54,791 nt of DNA from Negadavirga shengliensis (GTDB lineage: Bacteria; Bacteroidota; Bacteroidia; Cytophagales; Cyclobacteriaceae), in NCBI RefSeq assembly GCF_042652345.1, contig NZ_JBHSJJ010000025.1:1-54791 (forward strand). Direction: 5' to 3'. Under the pieces are notes generated by a model that worked only from the letters and a program-made list of their open reading frames with translations, was not told the DNA's origin and searched no databases. The position numbers were made by a program, and so were the translations under genes. Every line of letters begins with the position of its first letter. The first letter of the stretch is position 1. This document shows, piece after piece, positions 17,503 to 26,497 of the stretch.

Positions 17503-20500
17503 CTACCGCAACAGGTACATTTTTCCGTATCCCTTTTTAAATGCCTTGTCTCCCGCAGTTGCCCGGTGTTCCATGAACTGCCCGTTCTTTCTTACCATCA
17601 CCCTGTAAATGTAAACCCCGTTGGCTAGCTGGTCGCCAAATTCATCCTTACCATCCCAGGCATAATCCGAGATATTATTCCCTATCCGGATGGCCCCCAG
17701 TTCATCCTGAAATATTTCCCTGACCACTTTACCGGTGACGGTCATGATCTGTATTTTGACTTCATCCGGTACCTCTGCTCCCGTAACCGTAAATACAAAC
17801 CTCACGCTGCTGCTAAAAGGATTGGGATAAGGATAAAAGTTAGTGATCTGGCTCTCATTGATCACTTCAAAGTTTACTTCATAAGGTTTTTCTCCCGCCA
17901 TATTTCCCGCCGCGTCACTTGCATTGATCCTAAGGGTGTACATGCCGTCCTCCAGCGGGCCGGGCTGAAGCTCTATTTTAAAATCACTGTCTTCTGTAGC
18001 TTCAAACCACTTCACCTTTGGACTGCTAAAATTCACCCTTTCAAAATCACAGCCCTCACAGTTCCTTTTCAGCATCAGCTCCATCCCGGTGGTATCTTTT
18101 TTTAACGACAACCTGTTTTCATCTTTTACCAAGGCAGAAATCATCACTGTAGGTGAAACGATATCGCCATCCATAATGTAGACGCCGTCAAAATGAACAT
18201 CCAAAACTGGATTCAACTCATCACGGTTAACCATAAAGTAGTCTGACAAATCAATAATATTGTTTCTATACCGCTGTTCAAGGTGAAGTCTGGGATTGGC
18301 AAATACATTCAACGAATTTTTCCCGCCCTTTCCTTTCGAATCAAATACGACGGCAAAGCTTTCAGACTGGCCGGCTTCTACCGGCGGAATCTTTATTTGG
18401 GAACGCTCCAGCCTTCTCAGTCCTGGGTTGTTGAACGTATATTCTACAGTTAAAGAATCTGTAAAATCATATTTGGACACATTGGAAAATTCAAACTCCA
18501 CTTCAGCCTGCTCCCCTTCATAAAGCTCTATATACTCATCCTTGGTTTTCATAAGCAACACCCCCTCAGGCGCTCCGCTATAATTCACCTGCCATTTGTC
18601 CAGGAAAGAAGGGGAAGAAGCCTCCATGTCATCCATAACATACCGCAACCTCAGGTAGGGATAATCCGCTGCGCTGAAATTATTCAGGTTCAATTGCTCC
18701 TCCTGGAGACCGGAAACCAAGGGGACCTCCCCCCCATCGGGGGTGACCCCAATGATATCAAAATGGGAATACTCAGCATTAAAAACATCATTTTCCTTCA
18801 CATGGCTGAAGAAACTGATCCAATCCGTTGCAGGCCCCACTCTTGGAGTCAATATCCTGCCTTGGGGAAAATAGCCATCAATTTGGGTTTCAAACCTCAG
18901 CACCTGCGCATTGGTCGCTTCATCAGCATTTTTATCCGCTACAATCTCCACTGCATCCCCGGGATCCATACCTTTTCTTCCAAATAATATATATGGATCG
19001 CCTGTTTGCAAGCTTCTAAGGGTAGCTTCATTCGCTCCTAATTCCTTTAATTTCAGGTATGCTTCATCCGGCCAGTCTGAGAAAGTCACATTGCCCACAG
19101 AAAAAATCACCACATAATCCCCCTCTTTCACACCGTCCACAAAGTCCAGCAACATGGTTTGGCCTTCATTGGTGATCCGGTTATTGCGGATGCTTTGAAT
19201 CACCTGCGGAACCCGTCCACAGCTTCTTTCATCCAACACGTCGATGGTGACCAAGGGAACCGGTAAATAGGGATCGAGCGTCTGGTGCTGAAATGCCATT
19301 AATCCAAGGGACCCGTTGGGGCAAAACCGGTTAAAGGTGTCCAGAATATACGATACGCCGTTGAGCATAATCTGTGTGTTTTCCACGGTAAGCCCGTCGG
19401 TCTCCGTCCCGAAAGTAAAAACATCGATATTCAACTGGGTTTCCTGAAAAGTCCATTTTTGGTTGATCAGATCGACTTGTAGGTGGGTCAGTTGGTTGTC
19501 CTGGAACTGTCCCAACCGTCTTTGTGTCCATCCTTCGGGTCCATCGCTGATGAACGAAAAACTGCTGTGATTCCATTCTTTGTTTTCCCCTTCCCTGGGT
19601 TCCAGGAACCGGGTTCGCCAATAATAGGTCATGGAGTCTGTCATGGAAAACTGCTGAAAGAGATCTACTTTCCATTTGGCCACATTGCGCGTCGTGATTC
19701 TGGTCTCCCTTCTGACTGCACTGGAAAAATCCGGTACTGTATCCAACTGTATCACGACATTTCTTTCCTCTATACTGCTGCCGGGTATCTGGGCAATGAT
19801 TTCCACCATACGGTCATTTACAATTGAAAACTCGGAAGGCATTAGGTTCAAGGTCCCGCTCATAGGGACAAAAATACTGACCGAAACCGCATTGTTTCCG
19901 TAGTTAAGTTCTTCTGTCCTTCTGTCTTTATTGATCTCTACGGTAAACGTATTATCTCCAAAGGAATTAATACCTGTGTTCGGTACCGTAACGAAAACAG
20001 TATCCTGTCTAAATACTGGGGCCAGCAAATCAGTTTCTATAGGCAGGACCGTACCATCGGGCAACTGCCGGGTAATTTGCAGATCCACAGAATCGAGGCT
20101 GACAATCCCGAGGTTTTTGACCACCACTGACAATTCCATAGAATCCAGCAGTGAGTTTAAGGGCTCATCCCCAAACCCTTTTAACCCCACATCCTCAGAC
20201 CTTACCGCATAATCTGCCTTGTCCGCGGGAAACATCCTGATGGCAGGGTCTCCTAACATAATGATCTGGCTTGCATGGGATTGGTTGACTTCTGAGACAC
20301 CATACCGGGAGTACAGCAACTTTTCCGCTTCGATTTTGATTTTTCCCAAACTTTGATGAATCAGCGTGGAATCCGCAAAAGCTTTGGCATAAAAGGACTC
20401 GCTGTATCTTCTGAGGTAAACGTCGATCCCAATATCCGCATGTGCCATAAAAATAGATGCGCCTCTATCAGGCGTAACTATCCAGTCCTCTCCAAAGGTG

Positions 20501-22536
20501 TAGGCATCCCCAAAGGCGTTTCCCGCATCACAACCGTTCAGCAAAAGCACAGGGTACTTTCCCTTGTTTCGGTAGCCCATTTCATTGACACTGGCAAAAC
20601 CGATATCAATATCCGTAGTAGAAGGCGCCGCATGCCCAAAAAAAGTTACCAGGCTCACGCCTTCATTCACTTCTTCCGAAACATTGATCAATTCTACCGA
20701 TTCATTGGACCGCTTTCGTATCGTATGTACATTTCCTCCCAAATAGATGTCTTCGGCTACATTTTTGAAACCATTCAGGAAATTATAAAAACGCTCCAGC
20801 TCAAACGCCGATCGTCCCCCGCTCAGGTGCATGATGTTTTTCTGCCATTCCTCCTGCACCCCCAAGGCGTCCTTCTCTTTGACCTTGTCTAAATAATGGC
20901 CCACGTCATCAGGAGTCCTGGCAGGAATTCTCCCAATCGCGATGCTTTGATGCAAGGGAGCCCCGGGATCCAAACCTACGCTGTACTGGTTGTCAGAATA
21001 AGGATACCCATAGGCGGGAACGAGTTCCTGAAAATTAAAAAGGTCAGGATTGTTTCTGTAAAAATAAGTAACCCCGCCCTGTCTTCTGCTGTTGATGATG
21101 CCATAGGCCCGGCCTACCAAAAGCAAGTAATCAGGCTGATGCCTCGGATGATAGGCCTCCAGGAACTTTCTGATGCCGAGAGGGCTTTTTTCCCCAAATG
21201 AAAACTGATCATAGAGCTCATGTACCGTGACAGTCAGGGTGTCATAACTCCCGCCCGCAGGCGATGCCCGGTAAGCCGCGTATGCCGTAACCGGATCACC
21301 ATAGTTTGCAGCCGGCTTTTTTAATCTGGGATGGGTAATAATCAGATAATCCGCCTTTTGATCCAGCAGGTTCCGAAACCTGACTTTTTGAAGAACATGG
21401 GGTTCGATGATCCTGTCGGACCTTTGAACAAGTACCTCGGAATCCCTATCCGGTAACCCTACCCTAAACTCCAGGTTTCCCTGATCTGAATTTAATTGCT
21501 TTTTTGTCGGATGATGAATGTCGGTAATGTCATACGCCACATAATTTCTGCTTATATCGTTGATAGAAAGCGCCCGTACTCCCGCTGGAAATCCAAAGAC
21601 CCTTTTATCAAAATCCCCGCCGCTTACGGGTGTTTCAAAAGCAACCCGGATATAATTAACAGAGACATTGTCAATTGCCCCCTCGACTCCCAGAGAAGTC
21701 ACCCTGATCACAAGATCGCCATTTTCATTAAAATCGCTGGGCAACAGTTCCTCAACAACGTTTTCTGTCGCAAAATTTTCAAACTCATACCTTCCAAGTT
21801 CTCTAAGGTTATTGGGAGACGCCCCCACCTGCAAGGAGGTCAGGTGTGATGAGGCTGACCTTCCCATGATGCCTATTTCCACTTTGGGCGCAGATCCGGC
21901 CTGAACCGAGCCGAGACCGTTAAAGTTGAACAAACGGTGATTGCCTCTGGTAATGATTGAAGAGGTCCAACCCTGCCCCTCATCATAAACAGATAGCCGT
22001 ACATTTGGAAAATATGTCCTCCCCAGGGAATACTGATCGGCGTAATATTGCAAAACCGTTTTGTTATAGCTGGACACTGTTTCCAGCTCGCCTCCCGGTA
22101 TGTCATCCACTTGCATTCTTTTTCCCCTTATACCTGGAGTAACGGTTAAAAAGAAGGCCGTGGAGTCACTAAAAGTGTTGTAATGGGGATTAGGAAGAAT
22201 ATCCGGTTCCAAATACAGTTCCCTGTCCAAATTGCCGTCGTTTCTTTTCCCTACAAACTCCACATAGTCCTGGGGGCCAAAATCCCCGTCTTCCTCTCCT
22301 GCAACAAAAATAGAAACCTCCTCTCCCCGATGGTACATCCGGATATCTCTGGGATCAATTTCCCCAACATTAATACCTGATGCCGAAAGGGATGTTTGAC
22401 TTAGTCGATAAACGCCGTCGGCCGCGGTATATACTTTATAATAATCCCTGGAATAATCGACCCAACTATTGAATTGTGCCAATAAGGAGTTAGGATGGAT
22501 TATCCAAAAAAGAAGAAAAAAATAAATTTTTCTCAT
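17503..22536 (-). CDS. porU2: Type IX secretion system C25-family sortase, PorU (PorU2-like, long form)
   Basis: 1677 aa. PorU-type C25 (gingipain-like) peptidases remove the C-terminal sorting domain of T9SS cargo at the outer membrane and attach the cargo to the cell surface. A signal peptide (about 1-20; IYFFLLFWIIHPNSLLA) precedes an N-terminal beta region. The C25 domain spans about 400-780, with the catalytic dyad His635 (TFFGHAAPSTTDID) and Cys669 (LLLNGCDAGNAFGD). Long beta-sandwich regions follow (CARDB-like, about 790-920). The C-terminus (about 1575-1677; FYPYPNPFSSSVRFVF, YAWDGKDEFGDQLANGVYIY) is a FlgD-like Ig module. The protein is much longer than canonical PorU of about 1100-1200 aa, hence the PorU2-like call. 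It overlaps the PorV-family gene by four bases (ATGA). Confidence 0.88.
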   Translation of the reverse strand: MRKIYFFLLFWIIHPNSLLAQFNSWVDYSRDYYKVYTAADGVYRLSQTSLSASGINVGEIDPRDIRMYHRGEEVSIFVAGEEDGDFGPQDYVEFVGKRNDGNLDRELYLEPDILPNPHYNTFSDSTAFFLTVTPGIRGKRMQVDDIPGGELETVSSYNKTVLQYYADQYSLGRTYFPNVRLSVYDEGQGWTSSIITRGNHRLFNFNGLGSVQAGSAPKVEIGIMGRSASSHLTSLQVGASPNNLRELGRYEFENFATENVVEELLPSDFNENGDLVIRVTSLGVEGAIDNVSVNYIRVAFETPVSGGDFDKRVFGFPAGVRALSINDISRNYVAYDITDIHHPTKKQLNSDQGNLEFRVGLPDRDSEVLVQRSDRIIEPHVLQKVRFRNLLDQKADYLIITHPRLKKPAANYGDPVTAYAAYRASPAGGSYDTLTVTVHELYDQFSFGEKSPLGIRKFLEAYHPRHQPDYLLLVGRAYGIINSRRQGGVTYFYRNNPDLFNFQELVPAYGYPYSDNQYSVGLDPGAPLHQSIAIGRIPARTPDDVGHYLDKVKEKDALGVQEEWQKNIMHLSGGRSAFELERFYNFLNGFKNVAEDIYLGGNVHTIRKRSNESVELINVSEEVNEGVSLVTFFGHAAPSTTDIDIGFASVNEMGYRNKGKYPVLLLNGCDAGNAFGDAYTFGEDWIVTPDRGASIFMAHADIGIDVYLRRYSESFYAKAFADSTLIHQSLGKIKIEAEKLLYSRYGVSEVNQSHASQIIMLGDPAIRMFPADKADYAVRSEDVGLKGFGDEPLNSLLDSMELSVVVKNLGIVSLDSVDLQITRQLPDGTVLPIETDLLAPVFRQDTVFVTVPNTGINSFGDNTFTVEINKDRRTEELNYGNNAVSVSIFVPMSGTLNLMPSEFSIVNDRMVEIIAQIPGSSIEERNVVIQLDTVPDFSSAVRRETRITTRNVAKWKVDLFQQFSMTDSMTYYWRTRFLEPREGENKEWNHSSFSFISDGPEGWTQRRLGQFQDNQLTHLQVDLINQKWTFQETQLNIDVFTFGTETDGLTVENTQIMLNGVSYILDTFNRFCPNGSLGLMAFQHQTLDPYLPVPLVTIDVLDERSCGRVPQVIQSIRNNRITNEGQTMLLDFVDGVKEGDYVVIFSVGNVTFSDWPDEAYLKLKELGANEATLRSLQTGDPYILFGRKGMDPGDAVEIVADKNADEATNAQVLRFETQIDGYFPQGRILTPRVGPATDWISFFSHVKENDVFNAEYSHFDIIGVTPDGGEVPLVSGLQEEQLNLNNFSAADYPYLRLRYVMDDMEASSPSFLDKWQVNYSGAPEGVLLMKTKDEYIELYEGEQAEVEFEFSNVSKYDFTDSLTVEYTFNNPGLRRLERSQIKIPPVEAGQSESFAVVFDSKGKGGKNSLNVFANPRLHLEQRYRNNIIDLSDYFMVNRDELNPVLDVHFDGVYIMDGDIVSPTVMISALVKDENRLSLKKDTTGMELMLKRNCEGCDFERVNFSSPKVKWFEATEDSDFKIELQPGPLEDGMYTLRINASDAAGNMAGEKPYEVNFEVINESQITNFYPYPNPFSSSVRFVFTVTGAEVPDEVKIQIMTVTGKVVREIFQDELGAIRIGNNISDYAWDGKDEFGDQLANGVYIYRVMVRKNGQFMEHRATAGDKAFKKGYGKMYLLR

Positions 22537-23660
22537 AAAACTTCCTCGTTAGTGCCCCAACCTTTATTTAATCGAAAATCGTGTTTTAGCGGATTTAAAG
22601 ATACCTTTACGCTAAAAACATGGGAATAGGGTGTCTCCGAAACACTCCCTATATCGGTAAGGGCATAATCGATCAAAACCTTTTCGCTGACCCTGAAACC
22701 CAGCCCAAAACCAGGCTGGAAGGAGCTGTAGTACGAACCGTCAAAATCTCTCAGCCGCTGAAAATTCCCTCCACCTGCCCGAAAATAAGCCGTATTTTTA
22801 TAACCCACTTCAAAACCCATTCTGGCGTCCATACTCACCAAATCGGTCCTCAGAATCGTATTGCGCATGCCATCGAAAGTAAAATCCAGGTCCACGACAG
22901 CCTGGATTCCTATGTCGTCTGTCAGTTGAATATCCCTGGCTATGCTTAAAATCGCCCGGGGGAGTGTCAGTTCAATACTGTTTAATGGGATTTCATTGTT
23001 GGTCTGGGCGTAGATATCCCGCACCAATTCTGCCTGATGCGACCACGCATTGAAGGTGGTGGTCACATCCCTGGCCATCAATCCAAACCGCCAGTCATCC
23101 AATAAATAAATGGCCCCAAAGTCAAGTCCAAATCCCCAGGCTTTGGCAAACTTTCCCACATTTCTGTGAATGATCTTTGTGTTGGCTCCCATTTTCAAAT
23201 GATCACTGACATCCCTGGCATAAGAAATTATCAACGCATAATCGGCAGCATTGAAAAACTGTATGTTGTTGTAATTCAAGGCCCCGTTGGCGTCATATAG
23301 AAACCTGGTGTCCGGTATATCATCCACCCCAAATCTGATCATCGAAACAGCTATTTGATTGTCTTCCTGGATATTGGTTGAAAATCCACCATAGTCAAAC
23401 TTAGCTATCCCTGCAAAGTATTCAGCGTGCATCAGGGAAAACTCGTATTCATGGCTTATACCTATTAATGCTGCCGGATTCCAGTAAGCTGCTGTCACGT
23501 CTTTCACAGCCGCTACCTGTGCACCCCCCATACCTAATGCGCGCGCACCAATCCCGATATTCATAAATTCATTAGAATATTTGGGTGCAATCCCTTGTGA
23601 AAAAACAGGACCCACCACAATCAACCACAACAGCACAGAAAAATATCCCCTGAAAATCAT
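22533..23660 (-). CDS. PorV/PorQ-family outer membrane protein of the type IX secretion system
   Basis: About 375 aa from the ATG at 23660. An upstream in-frame ATG at 23705 is possible, but the 23660 start gives a clean signal peptide (MIFRGYFSVLLWLIVVGPVF, cut near FSQ-GIAP). The mature N-terminus has the PorV/PorQ hallmark FMNIGIGARALGMGGAQVA followed by AAYWNPAAL. The rest is an FadL-like beta-barrel with alternating amphipathic strands, ending PYSHVFSVKVSLNPLK. PorV shuttles T9SS cargo from the SprA translocon to PorU at the outer membrane. The four-base overlap with the sortase gene supports a working pair. It could instead be a PorQ-like paralogue. Confidence 0.87.
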   Translation of the reverse strand: MIFRGYFSVLLWLIVVGPVFSQGIAPKYSNEFMNIGIGARALGMGGAQVAAVKDVTAAYWNPAALIGISHEYEFSLMHAEYFAGIAKFDYGGFSTNIQEDNQIAVSMIRFGVDDIPDTRFLYDANGALNYNNIQFFNAADYALIISYARDVSDHLKMGANTKIIHRNVGKFAKAWGFGLDFGAIYLLDDWRFGLMARDVTTTFNAWSHQAELVRDIYAQTNNEIPLNSIELTLPRAILSIARDIQLTDDIGIQAVVDLDFTFDGMRNTILRTDLVSMDARMGFEVGYKNTAYFRAGGGNFQRLRDFDGSYYSSFQPGFGLGFRVSEKVLIDYALTDIGSVSETPYSHVFSVKVSLNPLKHDFRLNKGWGTNEEVL

Positions 23661-23705
23661 AAGATTAAATAACTTCCCTGATGCAAAGTAAATAGAAAAA
23701 ACCAT

Positions 23706-24062
23706 TGAAAAGACGGCTCAGAACAAAAATAATCAACAAATCCTTCAGTTAATGTACATTTTCGGACAATCACCTGTACGGAGAAATCACACCTTTTCCA
23801 CATGTTTTTCCCTTTTTCTCCGGTGTAAAAAAAATTTTGAAAAACCGGTAAATCATAAAATAATATTAAAAATACACTTGAACGCTCAAATTATGTATTT
23901 TATGACACTTCAAGGCACTGGCATGACCTGCATAATGCCGGGATATTGGTATTACACAGTACCTTTCAAAAAAATGGTATAGTTTTTTGATGCTATCTTA
24001 GAAAAATAGCCCGGTTGAAGATCAATTAGGGAAAGCTAAAGGGCATTAAAAGACACCTGCAA
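23706..24062. other. Divergent intergenic region between PorV-family and PadR genes
   Basis: About 360-400 bp (depending on the PorV start), AT-rich, without a credible gene. It must hold the promoters of the minus-strand PorV/PorU operon and the plus-strand padR-pspC operon. I saw no exact TAnnTTTG element, although a near match lies just upstream of 23660 on the minus strand. Confidence 0.5.
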
Positions 24063-24404
24063 ATGAAAGCTTCAAATACGCAAACGCAAATGCGCAAAGG
24101 AATTCTCGAATTCTGTATTTTGCACATCATATCAAGAGGGGAAGTATATGCCACGGATATGATCGATGAATTGAAAGCATCAAAACTTATCGTGGTAGAA
24201 GGGACCTTGTATCCCCTCCTTAGCCGACTGAAAAATTCAGGATTGGCCAATTACACTTGGAAAGAATCTGATTCAGGCCCTCCGAGAAAATATTATTCCA
24301 TCACCGAAGAAGGCAATCAGTTCCTCCTCCAACTTCAAAACACCTGGGAAAATTTGGACAAATCCGTGAACCTGATCATCAATGCCGGAAATCGTGACAA
24401 TTGA
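24063..24404 (+). CDS. PadR family transcriptional regulator
   Basis: 113-aa winged-helix regulator. The PadR core is clear: QMRKGILEFCILHIISRGEV, YATDMIDELKAS, the recognition region VVEGTLYPLLSRLKNSGL, then the wing with GPPRKYYSITEEGNQFL. The short length matches PadR-s1 members. Encoded 126 bp before a PspC-domain membrane protein on the same strand, an arrangement often seen in Bacteroidota, so it probably represses its own operon in response to an envelope or small-molecule signal. Ligand unknown. Confidence 0.93.
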   Translation: MKASNTQTQMRKGILEFCILHIISRGEVYATDMIDELKASKLIVVEGTLYPLLSRLKNSGLANYTWKESDSGPPRKYYSITEEGNQFLLQLQNTWENLDKSVNLIINAGNRDN

Positions 24405-24530
24405 AAACGAAAAAACAATCAATAATCATCCTCCAGATGAAAAAAATAACTTCAAAAGCCGAGTTTACAGTCTGTAGCAGAAAATGGTTTACAACGACCC
24501 TTTGCTGCCGGGCATAAAAAATATACACAG

Positions 24531-26429
24531 ATGAAAAAGACAATAAGCATCAATATTAGCGGGATTTTGTTTCATATCGAAGAAGACGGATATACCACGC
24601 TGAAAAAATACCTGGATGCCATCAATCAGCACTTTTCCCATTATGAAGATAATCAGGAGATCATTACCGATATTGAAAACAGGATCGCAGAAATTTTTCT
24701 AAGCAACCTGAAAAACAATAAACAGGTGATCACCGCTGAGAATGTCAGCAACCTGATAGAAAAGATGGGGACCATAGCTGACTTCAAAGCGGTGGAGAAA
24801 GAGATGGAGAGCGAAGAAAAGCAAGACGGGGAAGAAAATGATTTTTATAAATACATCACCCCCACTGACCAACAGTCAGGCAAGGCATATAAAAAATTAA
24901 CCCGCTTGGCCCACAATAAAATTCTGGGAGGTGTATGTGCAGGGTTCGCCCATTACCTTTCCATTGACCCTCTTTGGATCCGTTTAATTACCATATTGCT
25001 CCTCTTCAGCGGCGGGTTCAATTTCAGTGGATTCCCGGTTCCCTTCTTTGCCCACGACTTCAAGCTCCATGTGGCCATTGGATGGTGGACGGTCATTGCC
25101 TACATCCTGCTTTGGATCATCCTCCCCGTTTCCTATGAAAAGCCAGAAGACAGGAACATAAAAAAGCTTTATAGAAACCCTGACGACCGGGTACTTGGCG
25201 GCGTGGGAAGCGGCTTAGCTGCCTATTTCAACATAGATGTCATTTGGATGAGATTGGCTTTTGTGGCCCTGATCTTTGCCGGCGGGTCCGGGTTTGTGCT
25301 GTACTTAATCCTATGGATCATCACTCCGGTTGCCAAATCCATTACCGAAAGAATAGAAATGAAAGGCGGTGCCATCACCCTCAGCAACATAGAAAGCACC
25401 ATACAACAAAACCTCTCGGGAGAAAAAGAGCAAGAGGAATCGACGGGAAGAAAGGTCATTCTGGCGCCCTTCAGGTTTTTAGGAGACGTTATCAACGGGA
25501 TCGGAAAAGCACTGGGACCATTCGGAAGGTTTTTGATCGAGGTGGTACGGGTTGTGTTTGGACTTGTCATCTTCTTTATCGGCATGTTGGTGTTGATCAT
25601 CCCGTTGGTTTTTCTGGGGATTTATTCAGAAATCTTAACCAACAGCAGCTGGGGATATGTTTTTGACACTTTGCCGGTGGAAGCCTTGTCTGAGTTACTG
25701 CCCTTATGGCTGGCCATTGCTGCATCCGTAGTCGTTTTAATACCAGGGCTGATCCTTACCTTGTTGGGCATCAGTGTGTTGATCAAAAGAAGCCTGATAG
25801 ACGCCCGGTTTGGTTTCGTTGTTTTCGGGATATGGCTGCTTAGCATCCTTATTTGCTCATTTCAAATCCCCAAAATCGTCAGCCAGTTTAAAGAAAGCGC
25901 GTCGCATGTGCTGGAAACACCAGTGGAATGGTCTGAAGGTACTTTGGTCATCAAATCCGAAACCTCAGGAGCTGACAGGGGGGATTTCGGCACCGTTTAC
26001 CTGACCATAAAAGGCTCCGACCAGGACAGGGCCATGCTTCAGCAAAACTTCACATCAAAAGGGATCAATTATGATGATGCATTAAAAAATGCCTCCGAAG
26101 TAGGATACGACTTTAGCCTGACCGATAGCATATTGGTTTTCAATAGGAATTTGGATTTCCCGACCATGATCAAATACCGCGGCCAACAACTTAACCAAAC
26201 CTTACAGCTGCCTTACAACACGCCGTTTGTTATGGATCGTTCGATAATTCCGATGCTGCGCAATACCTTGTACCAAGATGGCTACAAATCCCGGGACATC
26301 AACAGCCGGCACCATTGGGTATTCAATGAGAACGGATTGCTGTGCCTTAATTGTGTCAATGATCACAAACAGTCAAAATCAGACAGCCTTTCAAGGGCCC
26401 GGTTCAGCGACAGGTATTTTATGAAGTAG
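24531..26429 (+). CDS. PspC domain-containing membrane protein with two PspC modules
   Basis: 632 aa. The N-terminal 95 residues (ISINISGILFHIEEDGY, EIITDIENRIAEIF) form the soluble region common in Bacteroidota PspC proteins. Two PspC modules follow: about 125-205 (NKILGGVCAGFAHYLSIDPL) and about 210-270 (DRVLGGVGSGLAAYFNIDVI, LYLILWIITPV), each with membrane helices. Four further helices lie at about 340-460 (VVRVVFGLVIFFIGMLVLII, LWLAIAASVVVLIPGLIL), and a soluble C-terminal domain from about 470. PspC proteins act in phage-shock-like envelope stress responses. The upstream PadR gene is the likely regulator. Confidence 0.9.
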   Translation: MKKTISINISGILFHIEEDGYTTLKKYLDAINQHFSHYEDNQEIITDIENRIAEIFLSNLKNNKQVITAENVSNLIEKMGTIADFKAVEKEMESEEKQDGEENDFYKYITPTDQQSGKAYKKLTRLAHNKILGGVCAGFAHYLSIDPLWIRLITILLLFSGGFNFSGFPVPFFAHDFKLHVAIGWWTVIAYILLWIILPVSYEKPEDRNIKKLYRNPDDRVLGGVGSGLAAYFNIDVIWMRLAFVALIFAGGSGFVLYLILWIITPVAKSITERIEMKGGAITLSNIESTIQQNLSGEKEQEESTGRKVILAPFRFLGDVINGIGKALGPFGRFLIEVVRVVFGLVIFFIGMLVLIIPLVFLGIYSEILTNSSWGYVFDTLPVEALSELLPLWLAIAASVVVLIPGLILTLLGISVLIKRSLIDARFGFVVFGIWLLSILICSFQIPKIVSQFKESASHVLETPVEWSEGTLVIKSETSGADRGDFGTVYLTIKGSDQDRAMLQQNFTSKGINYDDALKNASEVGYDFSLTDSILVFNRNLDFPTMIKYRGQQLNQTLQLPYNTPFVMDRSIIPMLRNTLYQDGYKSRDINSRHHWVFNENGLLCLNCVNDHKQSKSDSLSRARFSDRYFMK

Positions 26430-26497
26430 GGAAATGGGAAGAATTAAATGACAAGCTCTCAAATATACCTCTTATATTTGGTGAGAAATAAAAGTTC

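Noticed and set aside
20353..20892. 179-codon plus-strand open frame inside the sortase gene
   Set aside because: It is antisense to the C25 catalytic domain, which has clear protein-level conservation on the minus strand.
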